A stretch of DNA of 64,000 bases, taken from positions 1 through 64,000 of the forward strand of contig CBDCYT010000013.1 of assembly GCA_965224325.1 (NCBI GenBank), given 5' to 3'. Each line of letters opens with the position of its first letter. Position 1 is the first letter of the stretch. The translations under genes were made by a program, and so were the position numbers. The DNA comes from CBDCMJ01 sp965224325 (GTDB lineage: Bacteria > Chloroflexota > Dehalococcoidia > Lucifugimonadales > UBA3495). Below the pieces are notes generated by a model that ran no database searches, was not told the origin of the DNA, and was given only the letters and a program-made list of their open reading frames with translations. Below, piece after piece: positions 46,844-56,218 of the stretch.

Positions 46844-47242
46844 TTAGTTTTGAGTTTGTACTTCCAATTTTTCAGCACCCGCCGTTTGGGCCGGCTGGCT
46901 CAACGCTTGGGCGACGAATTGATTTATGGTTGGCAACATCTTCTCCCACACCCTGCCGGCGGCGCGAAACGCTTCGTCACCCGGAGGAGTGAGCCAGCAA
47001 ACCCGGCGGCGGCGCCCCTGGTGTTCTTCTTCGCGGCACTCCACCATGCCTCCGTCCAGGAGCTCCTTCATGGTGGAATACACCATGGCCTCAGTGGGCT
47101 CGCAGCATCCCTGGCAGGCGTTCCGGATGGCCAGGTTCAAGCCGTAGCCGTGGACCGGCCCTTTTGCTAGCTCTCCCAGCAGGAGAAACCGGCAGAGGCT
47201 GCGCTTCACCAGGTTTTCCCAATAAGCTTCGGTTTGCATCAT
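46844..47242 (-). CDS. PadR-family regulator with Cys-rich sensor motif
   Basis: This 132-residue winged-helix protein has FLLLGELAKGPVHGYGL and YSTMKELLDGGMVECREE, the DNA-binding part of PadR regulators, followed by a short C-terminal helix. Unusually, it has ACQGCCEPTE in the helix-turn-helix region, a Cys trio that could bind As(III). It directly precedes arsM, which it probably controls. The TATACT/AGTATA repeat upstream is a likely operator. Confidence 0.85.
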   Translation of the reverse strand: MMQTEAYWENLVKRSLCRFLLLGELAKGPVHGYGLNLAIRNACQGCCEPTEAMVYSTMKELLDGGMVECREEEHQGRRRRVCWLTPPGDEAFRAAGRVWEKMLPTINQFVAQALSQPAQTAGAEKLEVQTQN

Positions 47243-47293
47243 GATTGTGGCGGCTCCATCTGTTACTTGACCTCGGGAATACTTAACCCGCTA

Positions 47294-47316
47294 TATACTC
47301 AACCGTATCAAGTATA
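47294..47316. promoter_or_regulatory. Candidate operator of the PadR-arsM unit
   Basis: An inverted repeat TATACT-11 nt-AGTATA lies about 55-75 bp upstream of the regulator start, in the AT-rich promoter area. Spacing and symmetry suit a winged-helix dimer, but binding is not shown. Confidence 0.5.
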
Positions 47317-47777
47317 ATAACTCGATGTTTCAACCCCTGTCAACCCCCCGGTTATTCTTCGTTATCTTTGCCACATTCACCGAGTTCCTACTCTAGATTC
47401 ACATCCAGGCAAAGTCGGCCGCCCATGCGTCCCATCCTCGGAGGGTCACCCGGATCGTGCCGGGCAGCGCTGGGAATGTGCAGCGGACCCTTTGCTCTCG
47501 TCAGACGCGACTCATCCAATTGCCGGTGGGGTAAGGCGGGGATATGATTGTTGGCCAAGGCATCAGGTCCATTTGAAGGCGACGTGGGGTGGGGCAGAAG
47601 CTCTGGGGGATTGTGGTAGAATTGCCCTTGCCGGGCTCGGCGACCCAAGGAGGGAGCCTGTAATAAGTCTGGCAGACCCCCGTGGCCGCGTCGCTGGTCG
47701 GTCGGAAGCCGTGGGCGGCGTTCCGGGGATTGAGAACTAGGGATTCTAGGACTGCTGGAAGGGTTGGAAGTTAAGCC
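47317..47777. other. Intergenic, no gene seen
   Basis: This stretch runs between the divergent regulator and enolase-superfamily genes. Overlapping short ORFs on both strands lack protein features. A GGAAG ribosome site precedes the gene at 47778. Confidence 0.4.
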
Positions 47778-48878
47778 ATGAAGGTATCGAAGAGCAAGAC
47801 CCGAGTACTTCGCACGCCGGCAGATAACCCATTAGTGGTTGGATTGCCTCAGGGCGATGCTACGCGTACTTTCGTCACCTTGGAATTAGAAACCGATGAG
47901 GGTGTCTCTGGCATAGGGCTCACCTTCATACCGGGACTAAGCGCCAGTCCCCTCACGCGATCACTCAAAGAAGCGGTGGCCGCCCTTGCCCAAATGGTGG
48001 TAGGCGAGGACCCCATGCCGGTTGAGGCGATCGCTTGTAATTTGAAGCAGGCAGCCAGCGGCTCCGGACCCGGCGGCATTTTTACTTTTGCCCTGGCGGC
48101 TGTTGACATGGCCCTGTGGGACATCAAAGGCCGAGCCTTGAACCAATCGGTCTGCTCCCTGTTGGGAGGATACAGAGACCGGGTTCCCGCCTACGCCAGC
48201 GGGGCGCTCATGCGCACTCACAACATCGAGTACCTATCGGAGGCAGGGCCTCGCTTAGTGGAGATGGGCTTCAAGCAAATGAAGACCCAGCTAGGCGGTG
48301 AACCCACGGTCGCCCGCGAGTTGGAGCGCATCCGCGTGCTCCGGGAGGGCATCGGCGAGGATGTCGACTTGATGTGCGACATCAATCAGCTATGGGACGT
48401 GAACCAGGCGATCGATATCGGGCGACGGCTCGAAGATTACCACCTGTTTTGGCTTGAAGACGTGGTGGCCCACGACGACTACCAGGGATTGGCCCGGGTT
48501 GCCGACGCCCTGACTACCCCGATTGCCGCCGGGGAGTACCACTACGGCATTACTCCGTTCCGGCACATGTTGGAGGCCCGGTCCATAGATGTAGTGATGA
48601 TCGATCTTCTGCGAGTCGGTGGGATAACCCAATGGCGGAAGGTGGCCGGGATGGCGGAGGCGTTCAACCTGCCGGTAGTCAGCCACTTGGCGCCGGAGAT
48701 ACACGTTCAGCTCATGGCCTCCATTCCCAACGGCTTGACCTTGGAGTACATGCCCTGGACCCTGCGCTTGTTCGACGAGACACCGGACTTGGTGGATGGT
48801 GAGATAGTGGTGCCTGACAAACCGGGCTTGGGCCTATCCTTCAGCGAACACGCGTTGAAGAAGTACGAGGTCGGGTGA
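47778..48878 (+). CDS. Mandelate racemase/muconate-lactonizing family enzyme
   Basis: This 366-residue enolase-superfamily protein has a capping domain, then FKQMKTQLGG (base lysine region). The metal ligands are in DLMCDINQLW, FWLEDVV and AAGEYHYG, and a likely catalytic His lies in VVSHLAPEIHVQ, as in the MR subgroup that abstracts a proton alpha to a carboxylate. Length is normal. Two NIPSNAP genes follow on the same strand, a grouping often seen in catabolic loci. Substrate unknown. Confidence 0.9.
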   Translation: MKVSKSKTRVLRTPADNPLVVGLPQGDATRTFVTLELETDEGVSGIGLTFIPGLSASPLTRSLKEAVAALAQMVVGEDPMPVEAIACNLKQAASGSGPGGIFTFALAAVDMALWDIKGRALNQSVCSLLGGYRDRVPAYASGALMRTHNIEYLSEAGPRLVEMGFKQMKTQLGGEPTVARELERIRVLREGIGEDVDLMCDINQLWDVNQAIDIGRRLEDYHLFWLEDVVAHDDYQGLARVADALTTPIAAGEYHYGITPFRHMLEARSIDVVMIDLLRVGGITQWRKVAGMAEAFNLPVVSHLAPEIHVQLMASIPNGLTLEYMPWTLRLFDETPDLVDGEIVVPDKPGLGLSFSEHALKKYEVG

Positions 48879-48944
48879 TAGTGTAAAACCCGCGTAGGAC
48901 CGCCTATTCGGGACCCAACGCAAATAAATCAAGAGGTGAAATGA

Positions 48945-49238
48945 ATGGTCCACGAACTGCGCATCTATGAAATCAAGTCGGGCATGATGGACTCTTGGCT
49001 CCAACTCTTTGATGAGCACATCCGCCCCTTGGCTGCCAAGATGGATGTGCCGGTGGAGGGCGCCTGGGTGAGTCCGGACCGGACTCAGTTCGTGTACCTC
49101 CGGAATTACAATTGCGGCGAAGAGGAAATTGCGGCAAAGATGGAGGCCTACTGGGCTACACCGGAGCGAACGGCGTTGGGCGACTTGCCCGGCAGCCATA
49201 TCGAGACTATGGACGTCCGGCTCATTGAACCGGTTTAG
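48945..49238 (+). CDS. NIPSNAP family protein (first of pair)
   Basis: This 97-residue single ferredoxin-like domain has the NIPSNAP pattern MVHELRIYEIKSGMMDSWLQLF at its start and SPDRTQFVYLRNY, ending in a METMDVRLIEPV-like strand (IETMDVRLIEPV). The ribosome site AAGAGGTGA is well placed. It is paralogous to the next gene. NIPSNAP proteins are often encoded with catabolic enzymes but have no established reaction. Confidence 0.88.
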   Translation: MVHELRIYEIKSGMMDSWLQLFDEHIRPLAAKMDVPVEGAWVSPDRTQFVYLRNYNCGEEEIAAKMEAYWATPERTALGDLPGSHIETMDVRLIEPV

Positions 49239-49389
49239 AAACTGACCAGCCACCGACGGTCAGCGGTCGCTTTCTCACACGATACGCCGGGCCGCCTCTC
49301 ACAGAACGCCAGCTTGTTTACGCCGGTCCTTCCCCAGAATCAACACCCTTAACCTGACAGAACGTATTGGAACATACGGGAGGATAACC

Positions 49390-49701
49390 GTGGTTTCGCA
49401 GTTGCGAATTTATACAATCAACCCGGGAATGATGGACTCCTGGTTAAAGCTCTTCGAGGAACATATCCGGCCGGTGCATGGCAGGTTGGGTATGCCGGTG
49501 GAGCGCAGCTGGGTGAATGCGGAAAACAACGAATTCGTTTGGGTGCGCGGCTTCCGCGACGCCGAGGAAATTCCGGCCAAAGAAGAGGCCTTTTTCGCCT
49601 CTCCGGAACGCCAAGCCTTGGGTGACACGCCCCAAAAGCACATCGCTAAATTGGAAGTACGGGTTATTGAGCCGGTCTTGGCCGGGTCACCCGACCCCTA
49701 G
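49390..49701 (+). CDS. NIPSNAP family protein (second of pair)
   Basis: This 103-residue protein starts at GTG with a GGAGG site. It shares SQLRIYTINPGMMDSWLKLF and EHIRPVHG with the first copy, then NNEFVWVRGF and KLEVRVIEPV. The two share about half their residues, so the pair arose by tandem duplication. Confidence 0.88.
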   Translation: MVSQLRIYTINPGMMDSWLKLFEEHIRPVHGRLGMPVERSWVNAENNEFVWVRGFRDAEEIPAKEEAFFASPERQALGDTPQKHIAKLEVRVIEPVLAGSPDP

Positions 49702-49805
49702 CTCGTAGTCGGGACCGGGAGGATTCACCACAAGGGCTTCGGAAAGAGCAACGGGGCCTTGTATTCCGGAGTACTCCTGTTTCGACCCGGAGACAAGGTA
49801 GGCCT

Positions 49806-50240
49806 TTACAAGTCTTTCCGCATTTCGACGTGGGGAATCTCAACCTCCAGGAAGGTGTCTCCGTGCTCCCGGTAGCCGTGGGCGGCGTAGAAGCTCTTCA
49901 CGTATTCTTGGGCGTGGAGTACGCTGCTGTACAGCCCCTGGTCCCGGGCTGACTCTTCCAGGAAACTGAGAATCCGGCCGCCTACGCCCCTACGCCGCCA
50001 GTCTTGGTCCACCGCCATGCGGCCAATCTGGGCCTTGCCGTCTTCGCGGACCACCAACCGGCCTGTGCCCACCACCTGCCCATGATACAGGGCAATCGCA
50101 TGGGTGGCGGTGGCGTCGGCGTTGTCTAGCTCGTCCTCGGGCGGGATCGCCTGTTCGGATACGAATACGCGAAAACGCACTGCAACGGCCGATTCCATTT
50201 CCGGCTCGTTTTCCACCAGCTTGACTACTATCCCATCCAA
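49806..50240 (-). CDS. GNAT family N-acetyltransferase
   Basis: This 144-residue protein has the acetyl-CoA loop DQDWRRRGVGGRILSFLEE (Q/RxxGxG/A) after AQIGRMAVDQ, and a C-terminal YVKSFYAAHGYREHG. The early FVSEQAIPPEDELDN resembles the ElaA/YjcF-type group, so the substrate cannot be given. It is 30 bp from the alcohol dehydrogenase on the same strand. Confidence 0.85.
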   Translation of the reverse strand: MDGIVVKLVENEPEMESAVAVRFRVFVSEQAIPPEDELDNADATATHAIALYHGQVVGTGRLVVREDGKAQIGRMAVDQDWRRRGVGGRILSFLEESARDQGLYSSVLHAQEYVKSFYAAHGYREHGDTFLEVEIPHVEMRKDL

Positions 50241-50269
50241 TCTCTGTTCCGCTGGCTGACGGCTAATTA

Positions 50270-51370
50270 TTAGGCAAACATGATGGCGCCGCGGCCGATC
50301 TCACCCTGGGTCATGTCATCGTAGGCTTCGTTGATTTGCTCCAGGCTGTAGTGACGGACTACCAAATCATCCAGGTTCAGCTTGCCAGCCAAATATAGGT
50401 TCGCCAATTTGGGGAAGTCAACCTGGGAGCGGGCCGAGCCGTAGTAGGTGCCTTTTACGGTCTTCTCGTTACGGACAAGGTCCACGGCGTTTAAGGAGGC
50501 CTCGGCGCCAAAAGGCGCGATGCCCACTACGGTCATCGTACCGTTCTTGCCGCACATTTCAAACGCCGCCTTGAGCGTCTCCGCAGAGCCTACCACCTCA
50601 AACGTGTAGTCAGCGCCCAGGCCGTCCGTAAGATTCCTCACCTGCTCCACCGGGTCACCGTCGGCGGCGTTGACCGAGTGGGTAGCCCCGAATTTCATGG
50701 CAAATTCAAGCTGGCTTTCCCGGATGTCTACGGCAATGATCTTGCTGGCGTTCACCAACCCGGCGCCCATGATCACGTTCAAGCCAACGCCGCCGCAGCC
50801 TACCACGGCCACGGTGCTGCCAGGCTGGACGTTGGCCGAGAAAAGGGCGGCGCCGACGCCTGTGGGAACGCAGCAGCCGATCATGGCTGCTTTATCCATG
50901 GGAAGGGGGGCCGGGGTGGCTATGCAACCCATCTCCGGGACTACCGCATATTCGGCGAAGCAGGCCACTTTCCCCATGTGGTGAATGTACTGCTCTCCTT
51001 TATGCAGGCGGCAGGTGCCGTCGAACATGTTGGGACCCGTGGCCATGTGGCTATCGCAAACATTACCCTTACCCGATAAACAAGACCTGCAGCGTCCGCA
51101 CGAGGGTACGAAGGACATGATGACTTGCTGGCCCGGCCTGACTGTGGTAACCCCCGCGCCCACTTTTCCTACGGTTCCCGCCCCCTCGTGCCCCAGCACA
51201 ACCGGAAGGCTTATGGGCGCATGACCGGTCATAAAATGGCGGTCGCTGCGGCAGATTCCGGCAGAGCCCACTTTGACCAGCACCTCTCCCTCTTTGGGAT
51301 CATCCAGCTCAACTTCTTCGATCACCAAGGGTTGACCCACTTCATAAAGGACAGCAGCTTTGTTTTTCAT
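50270..51370 (-). CDS. Zinc-dependent alcohol dehydrogenase (MDR family)
   Basis: This 366-residue protein has catalytic zinc ligands Cys40 and His61/Glu62 (GHEGAG), four structural-zinc cysteines (C91, C94, C97, C105) and the NAD motif VAVVGCGGVGLNVIMG. It belongs to the class III/NDMA-type or AdhC-like group of medium-chain dehydrogenases that oxidise alcohols or hydroxymethyl-thiol adducts. It precedes the GNAT gene, with 30 bp between them. Confidence 0.92.
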   Translation of the reverse strand: MKNKAAVLYEVGQPLVIEEVELDDPKEGEVLVKVGSAGICRSDRHFMTGHAPISLPVVLGHEGAGTVGKVGAGVTTVRPGQQVIMSFVPSCGRCRSCLSGKGNVCDSHMATGPNMFDGTCRLHKGEQYIHHMGKVACFAEYAVVPEMGCIATPAPLPMDKAAMIGCCVPTGVGAALFSANVQPGSTVAVVGCGGVGLNVIMGAGLVNASKIIAVDIRESQLEFAMKFGATHSVNAADGDPVEQVRNLTDGLGADYTFEVVGSAETLKAAFEMCGKNGTMTVVGIAPFGAEASLNAVDLVRNEKTVKGTYYGSARSQVDFPKLANLYLAGKLNLDDLVVRHYSLEQINEAYDDMTQGEIGRGAIMFA

Positions 51371-51552
51371 GTGGTTTCTTTGGCCTCCAATCTAGGAATC
51401 GGGCTTATGATGCCTTCCGGCATGCATCCTGTCAATGCTCCCAAGGTCCGGCCTGGCTTCCTGCCTATTCCCGTCACCATCGGAATAGGAACGGCGAGGA
51501 TTGAGGGCTTGATAAACCGACCCACCGCCTCCGAAAAATGAGACCTGAGATG

Positions 51553-53787
51553 TTATTCCTCGAGTTTCTCCAAGGGCGCGAAGCTGAGCAGCAGGCGCTT
51601 TAGTCCGACTTCCTCGCGGAACTGGACGGTGACTTGCACGTCGCCCCCTTCAGGCTCGCAACCCATGACCACGCCCTCCCCGAATGAGGTGTGGCGCACC
51701 GGGTCGCCCACGCTGAGGGCCGGCTTGCGCGGCGCAGGCGGAGTGGTGGCCGCGGAGTCCCAGCTATTCACCCGGTAGTCTTGCCGCGAAGTATTGATTG
51801 TAGTAACTCGGGGCGCAGCCGTTTTGGGCGCAACACCCGCACCGGCCAGGTCGTATGGAATATCCCGCAAGAAGCGGGATGGCAGCGTCGGGCCGCTTCT
51901 ACCCATAAGTCCGCGCCGGAAAGCCCGCAGGAGATAGAGCTTCCGTTCCGCTCGGGTGACACCTACGTAGCACAGCCGGCGCTCTTCCTCGAGATCCTCT
52001 TCGCTCTCCATAGACCGGCTATGGGGCAGGAGTCCTTCTTCCAGGCCAACGATGAACACCACCGGGAATTCCAGCCCCTTGGCTTGGTGCAGCGTGATTA
52101 AGGTAATGGAGTCAGTGGATTCTGCGTAGTTGTCCACATCAGCCACCAGAGATAGGCGCTCCAGCAGGGAGGTAAGACCGTCGGGCGGTTCTTCAGCGTT
52201 AAATTCTTGTGCGGTCTCTCGAAGTTCGAGAATGTTCTCCCAACGTTCCTCGCTGCCCTCTTCGCCGGTTCGAAAGTGTTGTTCGAGGTGTGCGTCGTGG
52301 AGCACCCGGTCAATAAGGGCGACGATGGGCAGCTCATTAGCCAACCGGACCAGGTTGGCTATCACGTTGGCGAAGCCGGCAATGGCGTTGGCCGCCCGGG
52401 AAGGAAGAGGGACCGGGCAAGTCTCGCCCTCGGCGTGGGAGGCTGCAACGTGCTGCATGGCGGTAAATAGAGCTAGATTACTGTGCCGTGCCCACTCAGC
52501 CAGGCTTTGCAGGGACTTTGCTCCAATGCCCCGTGGGGGAACGCTGATGACACGGGCCAGACTGACTTCATCCAAAGGGTTGCAGATCAACCGCAGGTAG
52601 GCGATGAGGTCCTTGACCTCTCGCCTGTGGTAGAACCGGACGCCTCCCACCAACCGGTACTTCATCCCCCGGCGCAAGCAAACCTCCTCCAAAGCTCGCG
52701 ATTGGGCATTGACCCGGTACATGATGGCGCAATCACCGGGCCGCATTCGCTCCTCCCGTATCAAGCGGCCTACCTCATCGATGGCGTATGCTGCTTCCTC
52801 CTCTTCGTCGTAAGCTTCGTGCACCTCCACCGGCGCGCCCCCGGAGTTGTCGGTGAAAAGGTCTTTGTGCAGCCTCATCCCATTGGGCGCAATCAGGCGC
52901 TTGGCAGTGTTAAGGATGTTGCCGGTGGACCGGTAATTCTGCTCTAGAGAGATAGTGACGGCGTCGGGATAATCATTCTGAAAGCTAAGGATGTTGCGGA
53001 TATCCGCGGATCGCCAAGAGTAAATGGACTGGTCGGGGTCGCCGACAACGCAAATGTTGCGGCGCTTTTGGGCCAGCAGCCTAGCCAGCCGGTACTGGGC
53101 AACGTTGGTATCCTGGAACTCGTCCACCATCAAGTATTGGTGCCTATCTTGGAGCCGCTCCCGCACCTCTGCGGAATCTTGCAGCAGTTGCACCGACTTC
53201 ATCAATAGGTCATCGAAGTCGGCGGCGTTGTTGCGAGCCAATAGCTCCTCATAGTGATGGTAGGCCCTGGAGCATTGCTCCTCGAAGAAGTTTTGCGACC
53301 TCTTGGCCAGGTCCTGAGAGTCCATCAACACGCTCTTGGCGCGTGAAATGACGCTTCTTACCGCCTGCGGAGGATACTGTTTAGGGTCCAGCTCGGCCAA
53401 TTTTAAGGACTGCTTAATCAGCCCCAACTGATCGTCGGCATCGAAGATGGTGTAGTTGGAAGGCAGGCCTACGTGACCGCCTTCGCGCCGTAGGAGTTGG
53501 GCGCAGAAGGAGTGGAAGGTGCCTACGGTCAACGCGTCAGCGTGAGGACCGACCAAACGTTGCAGCCGGTCCTTCATCTCCCGCGCCGCTTTATTGGTGA
53601 AAGTGACTGCGGCGATACGATATGGACTGACTTCGCACGCATGGACTAAATAAGCGATGCGGTGAGTAATGACCCGGGTCTTTCCACTGCCAGGGCCGGC
53701 GATAATCAGCAAAGGGCCGTCTATGGTTTCGACGGCCCTTTGCTGCTGGGGATTCAGTCCCTCCAGGATTTCCATGCTGGAAGTCAT
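51553..53787 (-). CDS. pcrA: UvrD/PcrA-type DNA helicase
   Basis: This 744-residue SF1A helicase has Q motif GLNPQQQRAVE, Walker A AGPGSGKTRVITHR, motif II VDEFQDTN, motif III VGDPDQSIYSWR, motif IV EQNYRST and motif VI CYVGVTRAERKLYLL. A C-terminal domain (SVGDPVRHTSFGEGVV) is typical of PcrA and contacts RNA polymerase in known cases. It acts in repair and replication restart. The -10 box lies so near the ATG that the message is probably leaderless. Confidence 0.96.
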   Translation of the reverse strand: MTSSMEILEGLNPQQQRAVETIDGPLLIIAGPGSGKTRVITHRIAYLVHACEVSPYRIAAVTFTNKAAREMKDRLQRLVGPHADALTVGTFHSFCAQLLRREGGHVGLPSNYTIFDADDQLGLIKQSLKLAELDPKQYPPQAVRSVISRAKSVLMDSQDLAKRSQNFFEEQCSRAYHHYEELLARNNAADFDDLLMKSVQLLQDSAEVRERLQDRHQYLMVDEFQDTNVAQYRLARLLAQKRRNICVVGDPDQSIYSWRSADIRNILSFQNDYPDAVTISLEQNYRSTGNILNTAKRLIAPNGMRLHKDLFTDNSGGAPVEVHEAYDEEEEAAYAIDEVGRLIREERMRPGDCAIMYRVNAQSRALEEVCLRRGMKYRLVGGVRFYHRREVKDLIAYLRLICNPLDEVSLARVISVPPRGIGAKSLQSLAEWARHSNLALFTAMQHVAASHAEGETCPVPLPSRAANAIAGFANVIANLVRLANELPIVALIDRVLHDAHLEQHFRTGEEGSEERWENILELRETAQEFNAEEPPDGLTSLLERLSLVADVDNYAESTDSITLITLHQAKGLEFPVVFIVGLEEGLLPHSRSMESEEDLEEERRLCYVGVTRAERKLYLLRAFRRGLMGRSGPTLPSRFLRDIPYDLAGAGVAPKTAAPRVTTINTSRQDYRVNSWDSAATTPPAPRKPALSVGDPVRHTSFGEGVVMGCEPEGGDVQVTVQFREEVGLKRLLLSFAPLEKLEE

Positions 53788-53793
53788 GGCCCA

Positions 53794-53802
53794 ATTATAG
53801 CA
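53794..53802 (-). promoter_or_regulatory. Extended -10 promoter giving a leaderless pcrA message
   Basis: TGCTATAAT on the minus strand ends 6 nt before the pcrA ATG at 53787, so transcription would start at about the A of the start codon. There is no Shine-Dalgarno sequence between. Confidence 0.6.
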
Positions 53803-54205
53803 TGGGAACCGCAGCGTCCCGGCGCCGGCGGGCTAGCCTGTTGAAGCGCCTAGATTGAAAAGTAGGGAATTGAGGGCAAAACCTCTCCTTACCACCCTGA
53901 GTGATCATCGCAAGCCGGTCATCTGAGAGCCTCCGGACCCTCGCTAAAGCTTGAGTGACGAAGGCGCTGGTCTTAATGCGATTGCCCTCCGGTGGTCACG
54001 TCTTCGCGTGGCGGCCTGTCCGGTTAAATGCTATAATCCACTGCCGCGTCGCCCCTTCCGGGGTTATCTTTATGACTGGATGCGGCTCCAATTCTTTAAT
54101 ATGGTCTCCTAACTGGGTGCTTGCGTAGCGCTGTGGCAGGGCACACACGCCATAACCTTCCCTTCTGAGGGTGAACCGAGCAGAGCACTCCGAGGCGGAA
54201 AAAGC
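53803..54205. other. Divergent intergenic region
   Basis: It separates pcrA and the aminotransferase gene. Apart from the promoter boxes noted, nothing is seen. Confidence 0.4.
54029..54037 (+). promoter_or_regulatory. Extended -10 box upstream of the aminotransferase
   Basis: TGCTATAAT occurs 168 bp before the ATG at 54206, leaving a leader of about 160 nt. No clear -35 is seen. It is the same 9-mer as the pcrA promoter on the other strand. Confidence 0.45.
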
Positions 54206-55318
54206 ATGCTGAAAATCCCCAAGCAGAATCTCAGAGTTCCTGGGCCCACCCCTGTCCCGGATGACATCGTGGAAGCGATGTCCAATCCGATGATCAACCA
54301 CCGGGGGCCGGAGTTCCAGGAGCTCATCTCCCGCATCACGGAGCAACTAAAGCAGGTGTTCTCCACCCGCAACGACCTTTATATTTTGACTGCATCGGGC
54401 ACCGGGGCTTTGGAAGCGTCTATAGTAAATACGCTTTCTCCCGGGGACAAAGTCTTGGCGGCGACCGCCGGCGCCTTTGGGTCTCGATTCACCGAGATCG
54501 CAAAGACCTATGGGGCTCAGGTGCAGCACCTCGAGTTTGAGTGGGGGACTCCGGTGGACCCGGATTCCGTACGCCAGGCCTTAAACAACGACCCGCGGAT
54601 CACGACGGTGTTGGTTACCCACAACGAGACCTCCACGGGCGTCACCCATCCCCTTGAAGCCATTGCGGGGGTTGTGAAAGGAGAGTTCGACAAGTTGCTG
54701 TTGGTCGATGCAGTGAGCAGCTTGGCCTGCATCCCGTTACCGGTGGACGCCTGGAAATGTGACGTCGTAGCGACTGCCTCCCAGAAGGGATTTATGGTTC
54801 CTCCCGGTCTGGCCTTCGTTAGCGTCAGCGAAGCTGGTCACAAGGCTCAAGAGACTGCCGCCATGCCCCGTTTCTACTTCGACCTTCGAGCCGCACAACA
54901 GTATCTGGAGAGAGGTCAGACTCCCTGGACTCCCGCCGTGTCTGTCTTCTACGGGGTGTCATTGGGCTTGGACAAGCTGCTAGAAGAAGGCATGGAGGAG
55001 GTGTACCAGCGCCACGAGACCATTGGCCGGTACACTCGTGAAGGGGTCAAGGACCTGGGCTTAGACCTGTTTGCCCAGGATGAAGCCTATGCCTCCAACA
55101 CAGTAACCGCCATAAGAATGCCTGATGGAATTGACGGCGCCAAGCTAGTTAGTCTGGTGCGCACCGAGGAAAACGTAGTCCTTGCCGGAGGACAGGGCAA
55201 GCTAAGTGGAAAGATATTCCGCATCGGGCATCTGGGCCATGTATCGCAAGATGACATACAAGAAGTGCTTGAGGCACTGAAAATAGGGCTGGGGAAAGTG
55301 GGGTTTAGGGCGTCTTAG
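54206..55318 (+). CDS. Alanine-glyoxylate/serine-pyruvate aminotransferase family
   Basis: This 370-residue PLP enzyme (class V fold) has the cofactor lysine Lys194 in TASQKGFMVPPG, TASGTGALEASIVN (phosphate binding) and VDAVSSLACIPL (Asp for the pyridine nitrogen), with GKIFRIGHLGHV near the end. It interconverts small amino acids and glyoxylate or pyruvate. It has normal length and appears monocistronic. Confidence 0.93.
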   Translation: MLKIPKQNLRVPGPTPVPDDIVEAMSNPMINHRGPEFQELISRITEQLKQVFSTRNDLYILTASGTGALEASIVNTLSPGDKVLAATAGAFGSRFTEIAKTYGAQVQHLEFEWGTPVDPDSVRQALNNDPRITTVLVTHNETSTGVTHPLEAIAGVVKGEFDKLLLVDAVSSLACIPLPVDAWKCDVVATASQKGFMVPPGLAFVSVSEAGHKAQETAAMPRFYFDLRAAQQYLERGQTPWTPAVSVFYGVSLGLDKLLEEGMEEVYQRHETIGRYTREGVKDLGLDLFAQDEAYASNTVTAIRMPDGIDGAKLVSLVRTEENVVLAGGQGKLSGKIFRIGHLGHVSQDDIQEVLEALKIGLGKVGFRAS

Positions 55319-55828
55319 CCGCGCCGGCCCAACTCCTCTTTTGCACCAAAGCCGAGTCGATGAACAAATACATCATCAGCACTCGCCTGGGCAAGCAGTC
55401 TTTCAAAGTTCATTACTTGTCCGCCAACTATATTTGCAAAGACGGGGAATTGGTCAGAGACTCCCAGAACCTTGCCCACGAAGCCTTCCCCGTTTTGACT
55501 GAAGAGCAGATTAAGGATAGAGGTGGTACGTGTCGCTACACCCAGGCAAACCGAGATAATCATACGCAATACGGCGCTGGCAATTATCCTCGGCGTTAAT
55601 ATGAAAGGCAGCATCCGCCGACACAGCCCCGGCTCCTAGGTAATAACTTACGAACTCCTCTGCACCTCTCCCCGGTTGGCGTCGCGGAGGGGATTTTGGG
55701 TCAAGGCGTGGATTGTGGGCCAGCAGGGGGTTTTGGGTCACAGCCACACCGGCCCCGTCCTTGCCGGCAAAGCTCATGACGGTGACAAGCCACTGAATTT
55801 CACTCAGTCGCATGGGGTCATTGGCTTC
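55319..55828. other. Intergenic region, no gene called
   Basis: Short frames on both strands are present but show no recognised features. The region leads into a transposase scrap and may be part of a degraded insertion. Confidence 0.35.
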
Positions 55829-56023
55829 ATATCTCCAAAGTCAAACCGGATGAGCCCCTTGGAGTACCGCCTGGAGCTATACAAGCAGCGCAACCTGCGC
55901 AACCTGATAGAACGGGCCTTCAACAAACTGAAGCATTGGCGCAGGACCGCTACGCGGTATGCCCGGAGGAGTCCCTATTTCTTGGCCGGCCTGCATCCGG
56001 TTGCCGCCATCCGGGCCAGGTAA
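55829..56023 (+). pseudogene. IS5-type transposase C-terminal remnant
   Basis: The last 65 residues of the frame read MSPLEYRLELYKQRNLRNLIERAFNK and then KHWRRTATRYARRSPYFLAGLH, matching the C-terminal end of IS5/IS4-like DDE transposases (RNxxER.F.KLKHWRRIATRY). Nothing of the DDE core or the ends remains. It is a dead fragment. Confidence 0.75.
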
Positions 56024-56218
56024 TTGCTGATTATACCTAGCCCAGCCGGAACACCGTTCCCGGCGGCCGGAAGGCCGAAGGGTTCGCCGAGGGCGGCTGA
56101 CAAAGTTGACTTCGTGTGGCCAAAATGTTGACGTTGCGACTACCATGGACTATTACTATGGAATCGAACCGGAGATTAAATACCCGAGGTGGAATGCCGG
56201 AGATGGACCGGAGATAGA

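Noticed and set aside
47388..47648. Minus-strand ORF between the PadR regulator and the enolase-like gene
   Set aside because: Low-complexity composition, no ribosome site and no family features.
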